NCBI GenBank assembly: GCA_039809405.1
Contig: JBDHUX010000037.1
Location: 1 to 9,454 of the forward strand
Reading direction: 5' to 3'
From: JBDHUX01 sp039809405
GTDB lineage: Bacteria > Patescibacteriota > Gracilibacteria > Absconditabacterales > Absconditicoccaceae
DNA: 9,454 bases
Under the pieces are notes generated by a model. It did no database searches. It saw nothing but the letters and a program-made list of their open reading frames with translations, and was not told the DNA's origin. This document shows, in pieces, positions 1 through 9,145 of this stretch (its first letter is position 1; each line of letters opens with the position of its first letter). Both the position numbers and the translations under genes were made by a program.

Positions 1-738
1 GACATTACGCCTGATGAATTACATTTTTCTAGAATTGGTGCACAGTCAGCAGCCCAAGCTATTAAGTGAAAGATTAAAGAGATAGAAAAAGAAAATTTCT
101 ATGACAATTTCCAGCATAGACAGTGAGAGTTGCTTCGTGCCAAAGTGTTGAAAGCTATCAATGAGACTGTAATACTTGATGTAGATGGGACAGCGGTAGT
201 ATTGAGTAATAGATGACAGATACCTGGCAAAAATTATAACATCTGAGAAGAGGTATTTGTACTATTGAAAAAAATCACCAAAGATGGCTCTCAGATTACA
301 CTTGATATAACTCAGTCTTCTGTAGACTTCATAGAGGCGCTTTTGAAAAAAATTATCCCAGAACTAGAAGAGTGAAAAGTATTTATAGATAAGATTGTAA
401 GGATGCCAGGTAAAAGGACCAAAATTGTTGTATCTTCATCAGACGAAAGGATAGATCCTGTATGAGTATTTGTATGACAGAGATGATCTAGGATCAACAC
501 TATCCTTACATTACTTGATTGAGAGAAGATAGATTTTATAGAGTACGATGATGAGTGATGAGAAGAAAAACTTGTTGCTGATGCTATGAAACCAGCCAAG
601 ATAAACTCTGTACAGATCCAATGAAAAAAAGCACTTATAGCCGTAGATGAGAATGAAAAGTCCAAAGCTATATGAAGATGAGCTTCTAATATTAAACTAG
701 CTTCAGAACTTACTGGTTACAATATTGAGATCAAGTAA
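1..738 (+). CDS. nusA: Transcription termination/antitermination factor NusA, 3' part (S1, KH1, KH2)
   Basis: NusA binds RNA polymerase and nascent RNA and modulates pausing, termination and antitermination. The window opens inside the gene, so the N-terminal polymerase-binding domain is largely missing; 245 residues are visible. With TGA read as Gly, an S1 RNA-binding domain lies at about residues 45-100. Two KH domains follow: KH1 with its GxxG loop GQRG at 159-162 (glycines encoded by TGA) and KH2 with GRGA at 225-228. The protein ends soon after KH2 at TAA, without the C-terminal acidic repeats of E. coli NusA, as in many bacteria. Some fifteen in-frame TGA codons occur, several at conserved glycines. 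The domain order makes the family assignment firm. Confidence 0.95.
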
Positions 739-769
739 TACAATTATATATCTATATTTGTATATATGA

Positions 770-805
770 AAAAAATCTGACTATTTTTGTAAAGTTGGAT
801 TTTTT
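770..805 (+). terminator. Candidate terminator hairpin downstream of nusA
   Basis: About 30 nt after the nusA stop, arms 770-782 and 793-805 can pair over 13 positions (including two G-U pairs) around a 10-nt loop. The outer arm is six A pairing with six T, so the U-rich tail is itself part of the stem, followed by CTTTA. It fits an intrinsic terminator but is weak because the stem is AT-rich in an AT-rich spacer. Confidence 0.45.
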
Positions 806-891
806 CTTTATATTTGATATGTATGTATTATTTTATAGTATTATTTTACGATATTATCCCATCAGACTTATTTACAAATAATCTATAATTA

Positions 892-1257
892 ATGAGTTAC
901 ACAACCAGAGATAGTGGGAAGAAAAGAGTTTTTGGTACTTGATTTCAAAGAGATACTGGAGAAGAGAAGTTGAGATTTGACTTGATACCTATAGACCAAT
1001 TGGAGAGGTTAGCTGGTCAATATACAAGATGAGCTAGTAAGTGTGGAGAGAGTAATCGACAGAAAGCTAGATGAAAAAAAGAGATTGATGTATTTCGTCA
1101 GTCAGCTCATAGACACTTTATAAAGTGGATGAAGTGAGAGTATGATGAAGATCGTGCTAGTGCACTGATGCGAAACATAATGTGATATGAGCGACATAGA
1201 GATCATGGACACGATAAGGATAAGTATGAGGAAGAAGATGGAGTAAAAAAAAGATAA
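892..1257 (+). CDS. Small dATP/dGTP diphosphohydrolase-like protein (MazG superfamily, DUF5664 / dGTP_diPhyd_N type)
   Basis: This 121-residue protein resembles the DUF5664 family of small all-alpha dATP/dGTP pyrophosphohydrolases, which includes phage MazZ-like enzymes that turn (d)NTPs into (d)NMPs. The diagnostic order is present: basic Ser-Gly-Lys-Lys start, RFDLIPIDQLERLA (residues about 29-42), a Tyr-x-x-Gly-Ala-x-Lys stretch, then a helix with SAHRHFIKW, and GEYDEDRASALMRNIM, which holds the acidic residues expected to bind metal. The usual KYG and RNW are changed to KCG and SNR. The C-terminus is His/Asp/Glu/Lys-rich. Five in-frame TGA codons are read as Gly. The ATG follows a TATAAT box by 2 nt and has no Shine-Dalgarno sequence. 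Function (nucleotide-pool control) is inferred from the family; the substrate is not known. Confidence 0.72.
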
Positions 1258-1310
1258 GAAAAAATCCAAAAAGTATTAGTTTTTGATATTTATAACTAAA
1301 ATAATAAAAC

Positions 1311-1937
1311 ATGGATAAAAAAGATATACTTGCTCCTTTGCAATGGAGATACGCAACCAAACTTTACGATACAAACAAAAAATTATCCAAAGAAGATTTG
1401 GATACCATGCTTGAGGCAGGAAGATTGTCCCCATCTATGTCATGAACTCAACCATGGCATTTTATAGTAATATCTGATCAAACTATCAAAGAACAGCTAC
1501 GATCAAATTATGCAAAAGGCAATTTGCAAGTGAAGCAAGCTCCCTACCTTATCGTATTGTGTAGGATCATAAATTACGGTCCAGAGTACATAGATCAGAT
1601 TATAAAAGATACTGCAGATATAAGGTGAGTTTCTATTGATTCTCTTGAAGAGTATAGGGAAATGTTGACTTGATTTGTTACTAGTTCTGATATATGGACT
1701 AGATCAAATGTATACATATCGCTTGGGATGATGGTATATGCAGCGGCACAGCTTGGTATAGATGCTAGCCCTATGTGATGATTTAATCACAAGTGATTTG
1801 ATGAAGTACTTTGATTGAGAGAAAAAAATCTAGAGTCAGTGGTATTGCTAGCTGTAGGTTATAGAGATAAGTCTGATCCCGCTTCCCAAGTAAAGAAAGT
1901 AAGACGACCTATAGATAAGATTATCACCTATATATAA
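1311..1937 (+). CDS. Nitroreductase-family NAD(P)H-dependent flavoprotein
   Basis: At 208 residues this has the length and layout of FMN-dependent oxygen-insensitive nitroreductases (NfsB/YdgI type), which transfer hydride from NAD(P)H to quinones, nitro compounds or similar acceptors. Visible family features are the N-terminal RYATKLYD, the FMN-binding region LSPSMSGTQPWHFIV (about residues 39-53), QAPYLIVL, a middle SLGMMVYAAAQLGIDASPMGGF segment with the conserved Gly pair (both TGA) and Phe, and the end LLAVGYRD followed by a basic tail. It is probably a cytosolic homodimer. It starts 53 nt after the upstream gene and ends 4 nt from the stop of the convergent prepilin gene. The physiological substrate cannot be read from the sequence. 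Confidence 0.9.
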
Positions 1938-1941
1938 ATCT

Positions 1942-2379
1942 TTATTCTTTTTTACACTTCACTTCATATAATTTACAAGTAGTGAGATCTACTTGATAGC
2001 ATCAGATTATTTTCTTATTTCAATCTTTGATGATATCTAATTGCAGTGTTTTACTGTCTTCGTCATTTCGTTTACATCATAGGTTATAATTGTCAAAAGA
2101 TAGCACCCCAGATGCAGGAGATCAATTTTGATGAACTGTCCAGTCGCTTGTTTTTCAGATTATCTTACCATTTTGCAATTCCAATTTATTTCCTGATAGG
2201 CTTGATCAGATAGAGTTGAGTAGTGTTTGATTGTATGTGTCAACCCATCACTGCTTGAGGATCTTATCTTTCATCTTGACTATCTGAGCATTTGAAAGTG
2301 TACTCATCAGAGCCATCATAATTGCTATGATCACTATTGTTATCAATAGTTCTATAAGTGTAAATGCTTTTTTTTTCAT
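1942..2379 (-). CDS. Type IV prepilin / type II secretion pseudopilin-like protein
   Basis: This 145-residue protein starts MKKKAFTLIELLITIVIIAIMMALM, given here as its type III prepilin signal: a short basic leader, cleavage before Phe6, Glu at mature position 5, and one hydrophobic helix to about residue 26. The residue before the cut is Ala rather than the usual Gly, which prepilin peptidases can tolerate. The rest is a polar globular domain with three Cys near the C-terminus (GCY, TCK, KCK) and one more at about residue 103, allowing disulfides. Seven or so TGA codons read as Gly. It stands alone, convergent with the nitroreductase gene and divergent from pth; no pilus assembly genes are in view. 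It could be a major or minor pilin, or a pseudopilin. Confidence 0.85.
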
Positions 2380-2407
2380 ATAGCTAGATTATTTTTATAT
2401 ACTACAA

Positions 2408-2435
2408 CCTATAATCAATTGAATTAAAAAGTCAA
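2408..2435 (-). promoter_or_regulatory. Possible promoter of the prepilin gene
   Basis: Reading the - strand, TTGACT (2435-2430) and TATAGG (2413-2408) are separated by 16 nt, 29 nt ahead of the prepilin start. The -10 match is poor and the region is AT-rich, so this is a tentative call. Confidence 0.3.
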
Positions 2436-2473
2436 AAAGTTATTTTATATATATTATTTAATTGATTTTTTTT

Positions 2474-3052
2474 ATGTATTTGATTGTATGACTAGGTAAC
2501 CCATGATCAGAATATGCTAATACTAAGCACAATATTGGTTGGATAGCAATGGATTTACTGATAAACCATATACAGATACGTCCGAAGCGATCTTATAATA
2601 AAGATGCCAGAGCAGAGGTATGGATACAAGATATTGACGATACTACATTTAATGCTGATGTGTGATGATACAAAGATAAACTGATACGAGTTAAACCACA
2701 AACCTATATGAATCTATCGGGCATAAGTATATCTTATCTATCAAAATACTATAGAATACCTACAAGCAAGATACTCATAATCCATGATGATTTGGACCTA
2801 GAAGTTGGTAGGATCAAATATAAACCTAAGTGATCATCTTGATGACAAAACGGTATAAAAGATATCATAAATAAACTCTGAACACAAGAGTTCTACAGAA
2901 TTAAGATAGGTATAGGTAGGCCAGATTATCAATGACACGATATTGTTAAGTATGTACTATCCAAAGTAAATAAATCAGAATTGGAAGTATTAAAAGAAAA
3001 TATTCCTATTATATTTAAATCGTTACAATTATTTTTACAATGAAAATGTTAA
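2474..3052 (+). CDS. pth: Peptidyl-tRNA hydrolase
   Basis: Pth cleaves the ester bond of peptidyl-tRNAs released from stalled ribosomes, freeing tRNA for reuse; it is an essential cytosolic monomer. The 192-residue length is typical. Seen motifs are IVGLGNPG at residues 4-11 with Asn9, the catalytic His19 in TKHN, the tRNA/peptide-contact Asn in YMNLSG, the catalytic Asp in IHDDLDL, and GGQNG with the further conserved Asn. Of 17 glycines, 10 are encoded by TGA and 7 by GGN, which gives direct evidence for TGA = Gly. The ATG is preceded by eight T and no Shine-Dalgarno sequence. The stop overlaps the lysA start by 7 nt, implying co-translation. Confidence 0.96.
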
Positions 3053-4218
3053 TAGATACAATACTAAAAAATAAAGATCATATAGAAATACCTTGTTATA
3101 TATACGACAGACAGTATATCATAAACCAAATAAATCAGATCAAATCATTTGACAATCCTTATTGATTGGTGGTGAGATATGCTATGAAAGCCAACTCCCA
3201 TAAAAATATACTGCAAATTGTCCTGTCGCAAGGTATAGGTATAGATGCAAGTAGTGAGTATGAAGTGTACAATGCAATTGATATATGATTTGAACCAAAT
3301 CAAATACAACTAAACTCTCAACAATTACCGACTAATTGGGATTTTGATCGATCTAGTATCAAATTTATCGCAACTAGTTTGTATCAGATAGAGGAGTATG
3401 GTAGAAGGTATCCATGATCAACTGTATGAATTAGGATAAATCCAGGTATATGATCGAGCTACAATATCAAAACAGATACATGATGATATCATAGTGCATT
3501 TGGTATACGATTTGAGTATATAGAAGATATTAAAAAAGTTGCAACCAAGTACAACCTAACCATAAAAACACTTCATACACATATATGATCATGAACAGAT
3601 CCTGTCGTACGATGAGAGGTTGCTAAAATTACACTAGATCTCATTAATTCATTTTTATCTGTAGATACTGTATCTTTGTGATGATGATTTAAGGTCGCTA
3701 GAGTGGATGGCGAGAGATCTATAGATATACCACAAATATCTTCTGTCATAACCTCTTATTTTGAAAAATTTTACCACGATACGGGTAGGAAGATAACTCT
3801 TGAAGTAGAGCCAGGTACATATTTGGTAGCCAATGCTTGATATATACTCTCCAATTGTATAGATGTGGTAGATACATGAAAAGATTGATACAATTTTATA
3901 AAACTTGATATAGGTATGGACAATATCATCAGACCGACTATGTATGGATCTAGACATCCCATACACAATATATCATCACAAAATAAGCAATATATAGATT
4001 ATGTAGTAGTATGACACTGTTGTGAGAGTGGAGATCTACTTACTACTCAGATGGACAACCCTGACTCGACATCAACAGTAAAATTACCTATGACCACCAT
4101 ATGAGACTTGATGCTGATATGAGGCGCATGAGCATATTGCGATAGTATGTCTTGTAAGTGATACAATTGATATCCGCATATAAAAAGTTATATATATGAA
4201 GATAATCAGATTATTTAA
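3046..4218 (+). CDS. lysA: Diaminopimelate decarboxylase-like PLP enzyme (group IV, alanine racemase fold)
   Basis: Diaminopimelate decarboxylase converts meso-diaminopimelate to L-lysine and CO2, the last step of lysine synthesis, using pyridoxal phosphate. The 390-residue protein has the N-terminal TIM barrel with the PLP lysine K48 in RYAMKAN, HTHIGSG (about 177-183), the phosphate-binding GGGF, EPG at 255-257, then the C-terminal beta domain with CESGD at 326-330 and a GAGAY motif carrying the active-site Tyr. CESGD favours LysA over ornithine or arginine decarboxylases. The residue after EPG is Thr258 where DAP decarboxylases usually have a substrate-binding Arg, so specificity is less certain than family. 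It overlaps pth by 7 nt and precedes lysS, linking lysine supply with its charging onto tRNA. Confidence 0.85.
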
Positions 4219-4278
4219 TTTTTTTATATTTTTACAAAATAAAATTATATATTTACATACAAATTTTACTAAAATAAT

Positions 4279-5880
4279 ATGTCACAAGAAAGATTGGATA
4301 GAATAAAAAAAATGGAACAGATAAGATTATTTGGTGTAGTACCTTATGCATCCAAATTTGATAAGAAAGATACGATATGATTTTTGTTGAGTAAGCAGTG
4401 AAATAAATTTCGTGATATAGAAGATATCATATCTTGACCACAATATGACTATAAAACTGCTGGTAGGATGACTTTGTATCGCACTCATGGTAAGTTATCA
4501 TTTGCAAAATTACTTGATGAGTCTGGAGAGATTCAACTGATATTTCATAGAGACTATTGCAATATTGTAATTGATTGAAAAGATGTTGATATATTAGTAT
4601 CTTGAGATCAGGAGATATCTGCATACAAATTTATAGAAAAGCTTGTAGATATATGAGATTGGCTAGGAGTAGAAGGGGAGTTATTTCATACTCACAAATG
4701 AGAATTAACGCTCTTTGTGTCAAGATTTACTTTACTTTCTAAGGCTATTAGACCGCTTGGTGATAAGTTTCATGGAGTTTGAGACAATCAAGAGACAGCT
4801 TATAGACAAAGATATCTTGATATGATACACAATCGTGAGACAATAGATAGGATGAAACTTAGATCACAATTTATCAAAACACTTAGGGAATTTTACTGGA
4901 AAGAGTGATTTATCGAACTTGATACGCCCATTTTATGAAACTCAGCCAGTGGAGCAGCAGCCAAACCTTTTGTAACGCACCATGATGATTATGATTTGGA
5001 TGTATTTCTTAGAATCGCTCCAGAAATAGCACTAAAAATGGCTACCGTGTGATGACTTGAAAGGGTTTTTGAGATATGAAAAGATTTCCGTAATGAATGA
5101 TCTGACCCAAGTCATCATCAAGAATTTCTTGTTGCAGAACATTACGCTCTTTATTGGAATTATGAAGATAACATAAGATTTACGGAAGATATGTTTAATT
5201 ACCTATTTGACAATATGCCACAACTGAGCAGGACTATAAAAGTAGCAGATAAATCATGAAATATAAAAGAGGTTACATTTGGTCGTAAGCGAGAAAAGAT
5301 AGACTATATAGATAGGATTAAGTCCGACTCTGGCATAGACGTATCTATATATAGTCCAGAAGACGAGCAGACACTTCGTGATCTAATTAAAAGTAAGTGA
5401 TATAACTGGGATTGACTAGATAAACAAACTACTGCAACTATGATAGATTATCTATACAAGAAAGTGACTAGACCAAAGATACTTGGACCGGCTTTTATAT
5501 ACAATTATCCAAAAACGATGCAACCACTAGCTCGTACAAGTGACAATAATCCACATGTCGTAGAGCAGTTTCAAGCTATTATAAATTGACGAGAGATACT
5601 GAAAGCTTACAGTGAGTTGGTTGACCCTGTAGAGCTTCAATCCAATTTTGATGCTCAAGCGGAGGCTTTGGCTCGTGGAGATGACGAAGCAACTAAGTCT
5701 GATGACGAGTTTGTAATATCTATGGAGTACGGTATGGCTCCTCAATCTTGATGGGGTATGTGACTTGATCGTATACTTGCTATGTTGACAGAACAGTCCA
5801 ATGTCCGTGATGTGATCATGTTTCCACTTATGAAACCTCTAAATAACCATTCTGATATAGGAGAGGATGATATATGATAA
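4279..5880 (+). CDS. lysS: Lysyl-tRNA synthetase, class II
   Basis: LysS activates lysine with ATP and attaches it to tRNA-Lys. The 533 residues comprise an N-terminal OB-fold anticodon-binding domain (about 55-170; GRMTLYRTHGKLSFAKL and SGEIQLIF are typical) and a class II catalytic core. Core motifs: motif 1 region FIELDTPIL; motif 2 FEIGKDFRNEG at 264-274 with the ATP-binding Arg271; and motif 3 GWGMGLDR at 491-498, where two of the glycines are TGA codons. After motif 2 the sequence is SDPSHHQEF rather than the usual IDxxHNPEF, a modest divergence. It begins 60 nt after lysA in an AT-only-like spacer with no Shine-Dalgarno sequence; TAAAAT lies 3 nt before the ATG. Confidence 0.95.
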
Positions 5881-5929
5881 TCTGATTATATTCATATATT
5901 AAACCATTTTATAAACTAAGTATATTATT

Positions 5930-6922
5930 ATGACTAAGAAAACTATATTTACATGATGTCAAGCGACGAGTGATCAGATACATATTGGCAATTATTTCTG
6001 AGCTGTGAAACCACTTATAGATCTACAAAATCAAGATCTTTATGACGTATGGCTTTTTGTGGCCGATGTCCATAGTATCACCAAAGTGCTTGATATCAAA
6101 GAAAATTATCCATACGATTTGTGGACTAGGAACTTGATGAAGTTATATATTGCATCTGGTGTAGATTTGACCAAGACAATCGTATTTCGTCAGTCTGATG
6201 TGCCAGCTCATTTTCAATTGGAGTGGATCTTGACTTGTTATACACATATAGGATTTATGCAAAGGATGCATGCTTACAAAGATGCAGAAAACAAAAAACA
6301 ACTAAATTTGATGAGTATATGAAGTATGAACTATCCTATACTTATGGCTGCCGATATACTGCTTTATGATATTGATATAGTACCAGTTGGTAAAGATAAT
6401 CAACAACATATGGAGTACTGTGCTGATGTAGCGCAGAAATTTAACCATCGTTATGGTGATACATTCAAAGTTCCTTGACGGCAGATAAGTAAAGAGATAT
6501 GAGAGATACCAGGCACCGATGGTCGCAAGATGTCCAAATCATACAACAATTACCTCGGTATGCTTGATAGTCCAGAAGTTTTGAGAAAAAAGATAAATAA
6601 GATACTGACTACAGACTTACTACCAGAAGACCCCAAAGATCCTGATAGTTGCAATGTTTACAACATTGTAAAGTTATTTCTTACTGAAGGTGAGGGACAA
6701 GATTTGAGATCTAAGTATGTTTCGTGAGGTATGAGCTACAAATATGTCAAAGATCTTTTGTATGAGAAGATAGTCTGATTTTTGTGACCTATACAAGAGA
6801 GGTTTTATAATATTAGCGATTCTGAAATAGAGCAGTTACTAAAAACCAATTCAATCAAAGCCAACGAGGTAGCTAATAATAAAATAAGTGAAGTTTATAG
6901 AACGATATGATTGTGGAGATAA
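5930..6922 (+). CDS. trpS: Tryptophanyl-tRNA synthetase, class I
   Basis: TrpS activates tryptophan and charges tRNA-Trp. The 330-residue length matches bacterial TrpS. The Rossmann-fold signature HIGN is at residues 18-21 (HIGH-type) after TGCQATSDQ, and the KMSKS loop is at 200-204. Family segments FVADVHSIT, FRQSDVPAH, YPILMAADILLYD and VGKDNQQHMEYCADVAQKFN are all present. In this organism UGA is Gly, so tryptophan is still read only from UGG and no special tRNA-Trp recognition is implied. The gene lies 49 nt after lysS and is the last of the pth-lysA-lysS-trpS run. Its TAA is 91 nt from the stop of a convergent unknown gene; I see no convincing terminator in that gap. Confidence 0.95.
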
Positions 6923-7013
6923 TTTTGGAGGTAAAGGAGAAACTCTACCCATATATGGATCTAAATAGGTATAGTAAGCCGAGTGTCTATGCGATGATTG
7001 ATCATGATTATTT

Positions 7014-8576
7014 CTAATCAACTATACTTTTAACAACTTTTTTGAGTATAATATTTCTAAAATTACTCCTTTCTATCATTTCTTCAAATTTGAGATGTTC
7101 TAGTAGTTCTTTACCAGATACTCACTCTGATATGTCGTATTTGTACATAAATGATTCTGTTCAAGGTATATAATTACCTACATCAGTGCTATCTGTGATG
7201 AAAAATTGTCAATCTTCATGAGTTTGGAGATAGTTTTTGACTTCTTTTATCTGAGTTTGAGTATCCCATCTGATATAGTTCATATAGCTTTTTAGAGCCT
7301 TGTCGTATGCTTTATTTCTCATATACGATGTCCGATAATCAATTCACTTTTCTTTTAGTTCATCTTGTGATATAACTTCTTCATAATCTTCATAACCTTT
7401 ACCCGATAAAAATTTAGTAAATTTCGGATTTAGATCTCTGTATTTACTAAGATATCATAAGAATATCTCATCTCAAAACTCTGTATATAGTAGATCTCCA
7501 TTATATAACCGTCACTTCTTATAATCTTCTCATCATTCTACTGCTTTTTGTTTGGTTTTTTCGAATGCTATATGAAGATTTCTTTTATATATACTCATAG
7601 CGATCTCCTTTGTTTTGTTCAAACATGCTAACTCTATTTTACTTATGTTTTCTTTAATACAACTTGCGGTAAACACTATATTTCTGCCAGATACGACACT
7701 CTCTACTCAATTTGGTACTATCATCTTAGCTTCATAGCCTAATTCATGTTTTAGCGAGTGACTCTCTGTATTAGCCCCTCATACATAGTCTTTTTGGAAG
7801 TAGCCAAATAGATGCTCACTACCTTTACTAAGTCACAAGCTCTCGAAATCGTATTCTACCATTACTTTGTATCTTCACTTGTTTTCTTTGTCTATCCTGT
7901 AGGCACATCTACTTGATAAAAACTCCCATCCTCTTATCTTTTGTGTATTTTCTGTCCCATATTTTACATACTCTTTTTGTGTTTTTCAGTTTTTTAGTAC
8001 TGTATATTCGACCTCTTCTTTATCCATACTGTAACGAGGATTTTCATATCCATACGACTTTGTAGCAAATCATAACGGTCATTTTTTAACAAAATTTTCT
8101 CAATACTTGTATATTCAAATCACCCTATCAAATTCTGATCAAGTGAATTCCAAACCATTTTCTATGTTAGCAAATAAACCAGTCCACTTTAATATGTCTA
8201 TAAGTTTACTATATCCCAAACGATCTTTGGACATATATATTACTGTCAAAGGGCGTCTGTCTCAGTTCTCATCTACTATGTTTCAGATATTTTGTTCTAG
8301 CATCACATACGACTCCGGTAACTTGCCACCAGACTTTATAATGTCTATGATCTCATTTATCTCACTTGGGTCTATAAATGTATAACTATATTCATTGCTT
8401 TCTGGATACTTGATAGTTACTGGATAATCTTTATCAACTATTCATCTATCAGACCATGCTGTTATATTTAAACCATTTACATCATCGCTATAGTTATAAT
8501 CTTCTTCTGGGTATTTTATATCTTTCCTAGTTGTTGGTAAATATATCAAACTTTTTTTTCATGCAAAATATCTCAT
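7014..8576 (-). CDS. Unknown protein, large C-terminal portion (frame A), possibly joined to the upstream frame by -1 shift
   Basis: With TGA as Gly this frame is open for 521 codons and ends at TAG. I do not recognise a family. The protein is polar, rich in Lys, Glu, Tyr and Asp, without clear membrane segments or signal peptide. Its ATG (8576) sits directly after an in-frame TAA and overlaps the preceding gene by 61 nt in another frame. The first nine or ten residues look unlike the rest, while after the eight-A run at 8559-8552 the reading becomes regular. The more natural view is that this is the C-terminal part of one gene whose N-terminus lies in the upstream frame: a -1 shift at that run gives about 692 residues. 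Separate translation by coupling from the overlapping ATG remains possible. Confidence 0.65.
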
Positions 8577-9091
8577 TTACCAGAGTTTCAACTTCTACTA
8601 CTATAATACTGTCTTCAGTTGTAATCTTCCAGTAATTCTTGACGATCATCTTTATTTTCAACACAGTACATTTTTCAAGTTGTTGAAGATAATATTATAT
8701 CTCCAATTCATCATCAGAAACCCCAATCTCTCCTATGCGATACTGGTAAGATACTGTTATATTCCGCTATCTGTTGCATGATCTTATTGTAATCTTTTTC
8801 TGTCATGGTTCTATTTGCTATACTTTCACTATAATTAATTCTTGTTTCGGTGCCATTTGACAGAAAAGACTTTTGATATATTGTATTGACCAACTCCTTT
8901 GTAAATGTTTTTCACTTAAGTCTTTCTCTACTGAGTTTATTTGCTACTAATTTGGCAATTTCTTTTTTACTTTTATCAGCCACGTCATCTAAATTCAAAG
9001 ACTTAAGTTTTCTTGAAATATAATTATTAATTTTTTCATTTTCTAAATTAATCTTATCTTCCTGGTTTTCAGGATTAACTTTATCTGTCAT
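8516..9091 (-). CDS. Unknown protein with PD-(D/E)XK nuclease-like core pattern (frame B, N-terminal portion)
   Basis: This 191-residue frame starts MTDKVNPENQEDK, with a charged, helix-prone N-terminal 60 residues rich in Lys, Asn and Glu. From about residue 119 comes SHRRDWGFGGGIGDIIL, then GKMYCVENKDD. The Asp131 in GD, followed after 13 residues by Glu145-x-Lys147, has the spacing of the metal-binding core of PD-(D/E)XK nucleases, so a nuclease is a plausible but unproven guess. About eleven in-frame TGA read as Gly. The frame stops 12 codons after an eight-A run where the second long frame takes over. ATG 9091 is chosen because it lies about 48 nt after the expected transcription start of a strong promoter; a TTG at 9175 in the same frame falls inside the -35 box. 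Confidence 0.65.
8552..8559 (-). other. A8 slippery run joining frames B and A
   Basis: On the - strand the sequence GAA AAA AAA GTT (frame B) contains the heptamer A AAA AAA. Re-reading one base there moves ribosomes into frame A (AAA AAA AGT), which stays open for another 513 codons. One additional A, from polymerase slippage or replication, has the same effect. Without a shift, frame B ends 12 codons later. Confidence 0.5.
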
Positions 9092-9145
9092 TTTTTTATA
9101 ATTTATGATATAAATAAATAATCCATATCTCAGGATGATGCTACT

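Noticed and set aside
312..665. 117-codon standard-code frame on the - strand within nusA, and similar - strand frames at 1157-1360, 3655-3968, 4427-4624 and 5527-5745
   Set aside because: They are antisense to clearly coding + strand genes (nusA, the DUF5664-like gene, lysA, lysS) and have no family features.
2413..2467. 8-bp inverted repeat AATCAATT/AATTGATT between the prepilin and pth genes
   Set aside because: AT-rich with a 39-nt gap in an AT-rich intergenic region; likely by chance, though an operator cannot be excluded.
4219..4278. AT-only hairpin after lysA as terminator
   Set aside because: The stem has no G-C pair and such pairing is expected by chance in this spacer; the next gene follows closely on the same strand.
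6005..6727. Two separate + strand frames (6005-6322 and 6530-6727) that could be read as small proteins
   Set aside because: They are pieces of trpS cut by in-frame TGA under the standard code; with TGA as Gly they join into one complete enzyme.
6923..7013. Possible terminator between convergent trpS and the unknown gene
   Set aside because: Only short interrupted stems (GGTA/TACC with a bulge, TGATT/AATCA) and no T run in the right place.
8107..8385. 92-codon + strand frame
   Set aside because: It is the antisense shadow of the long - strand frame A, which is open for 521 codons.
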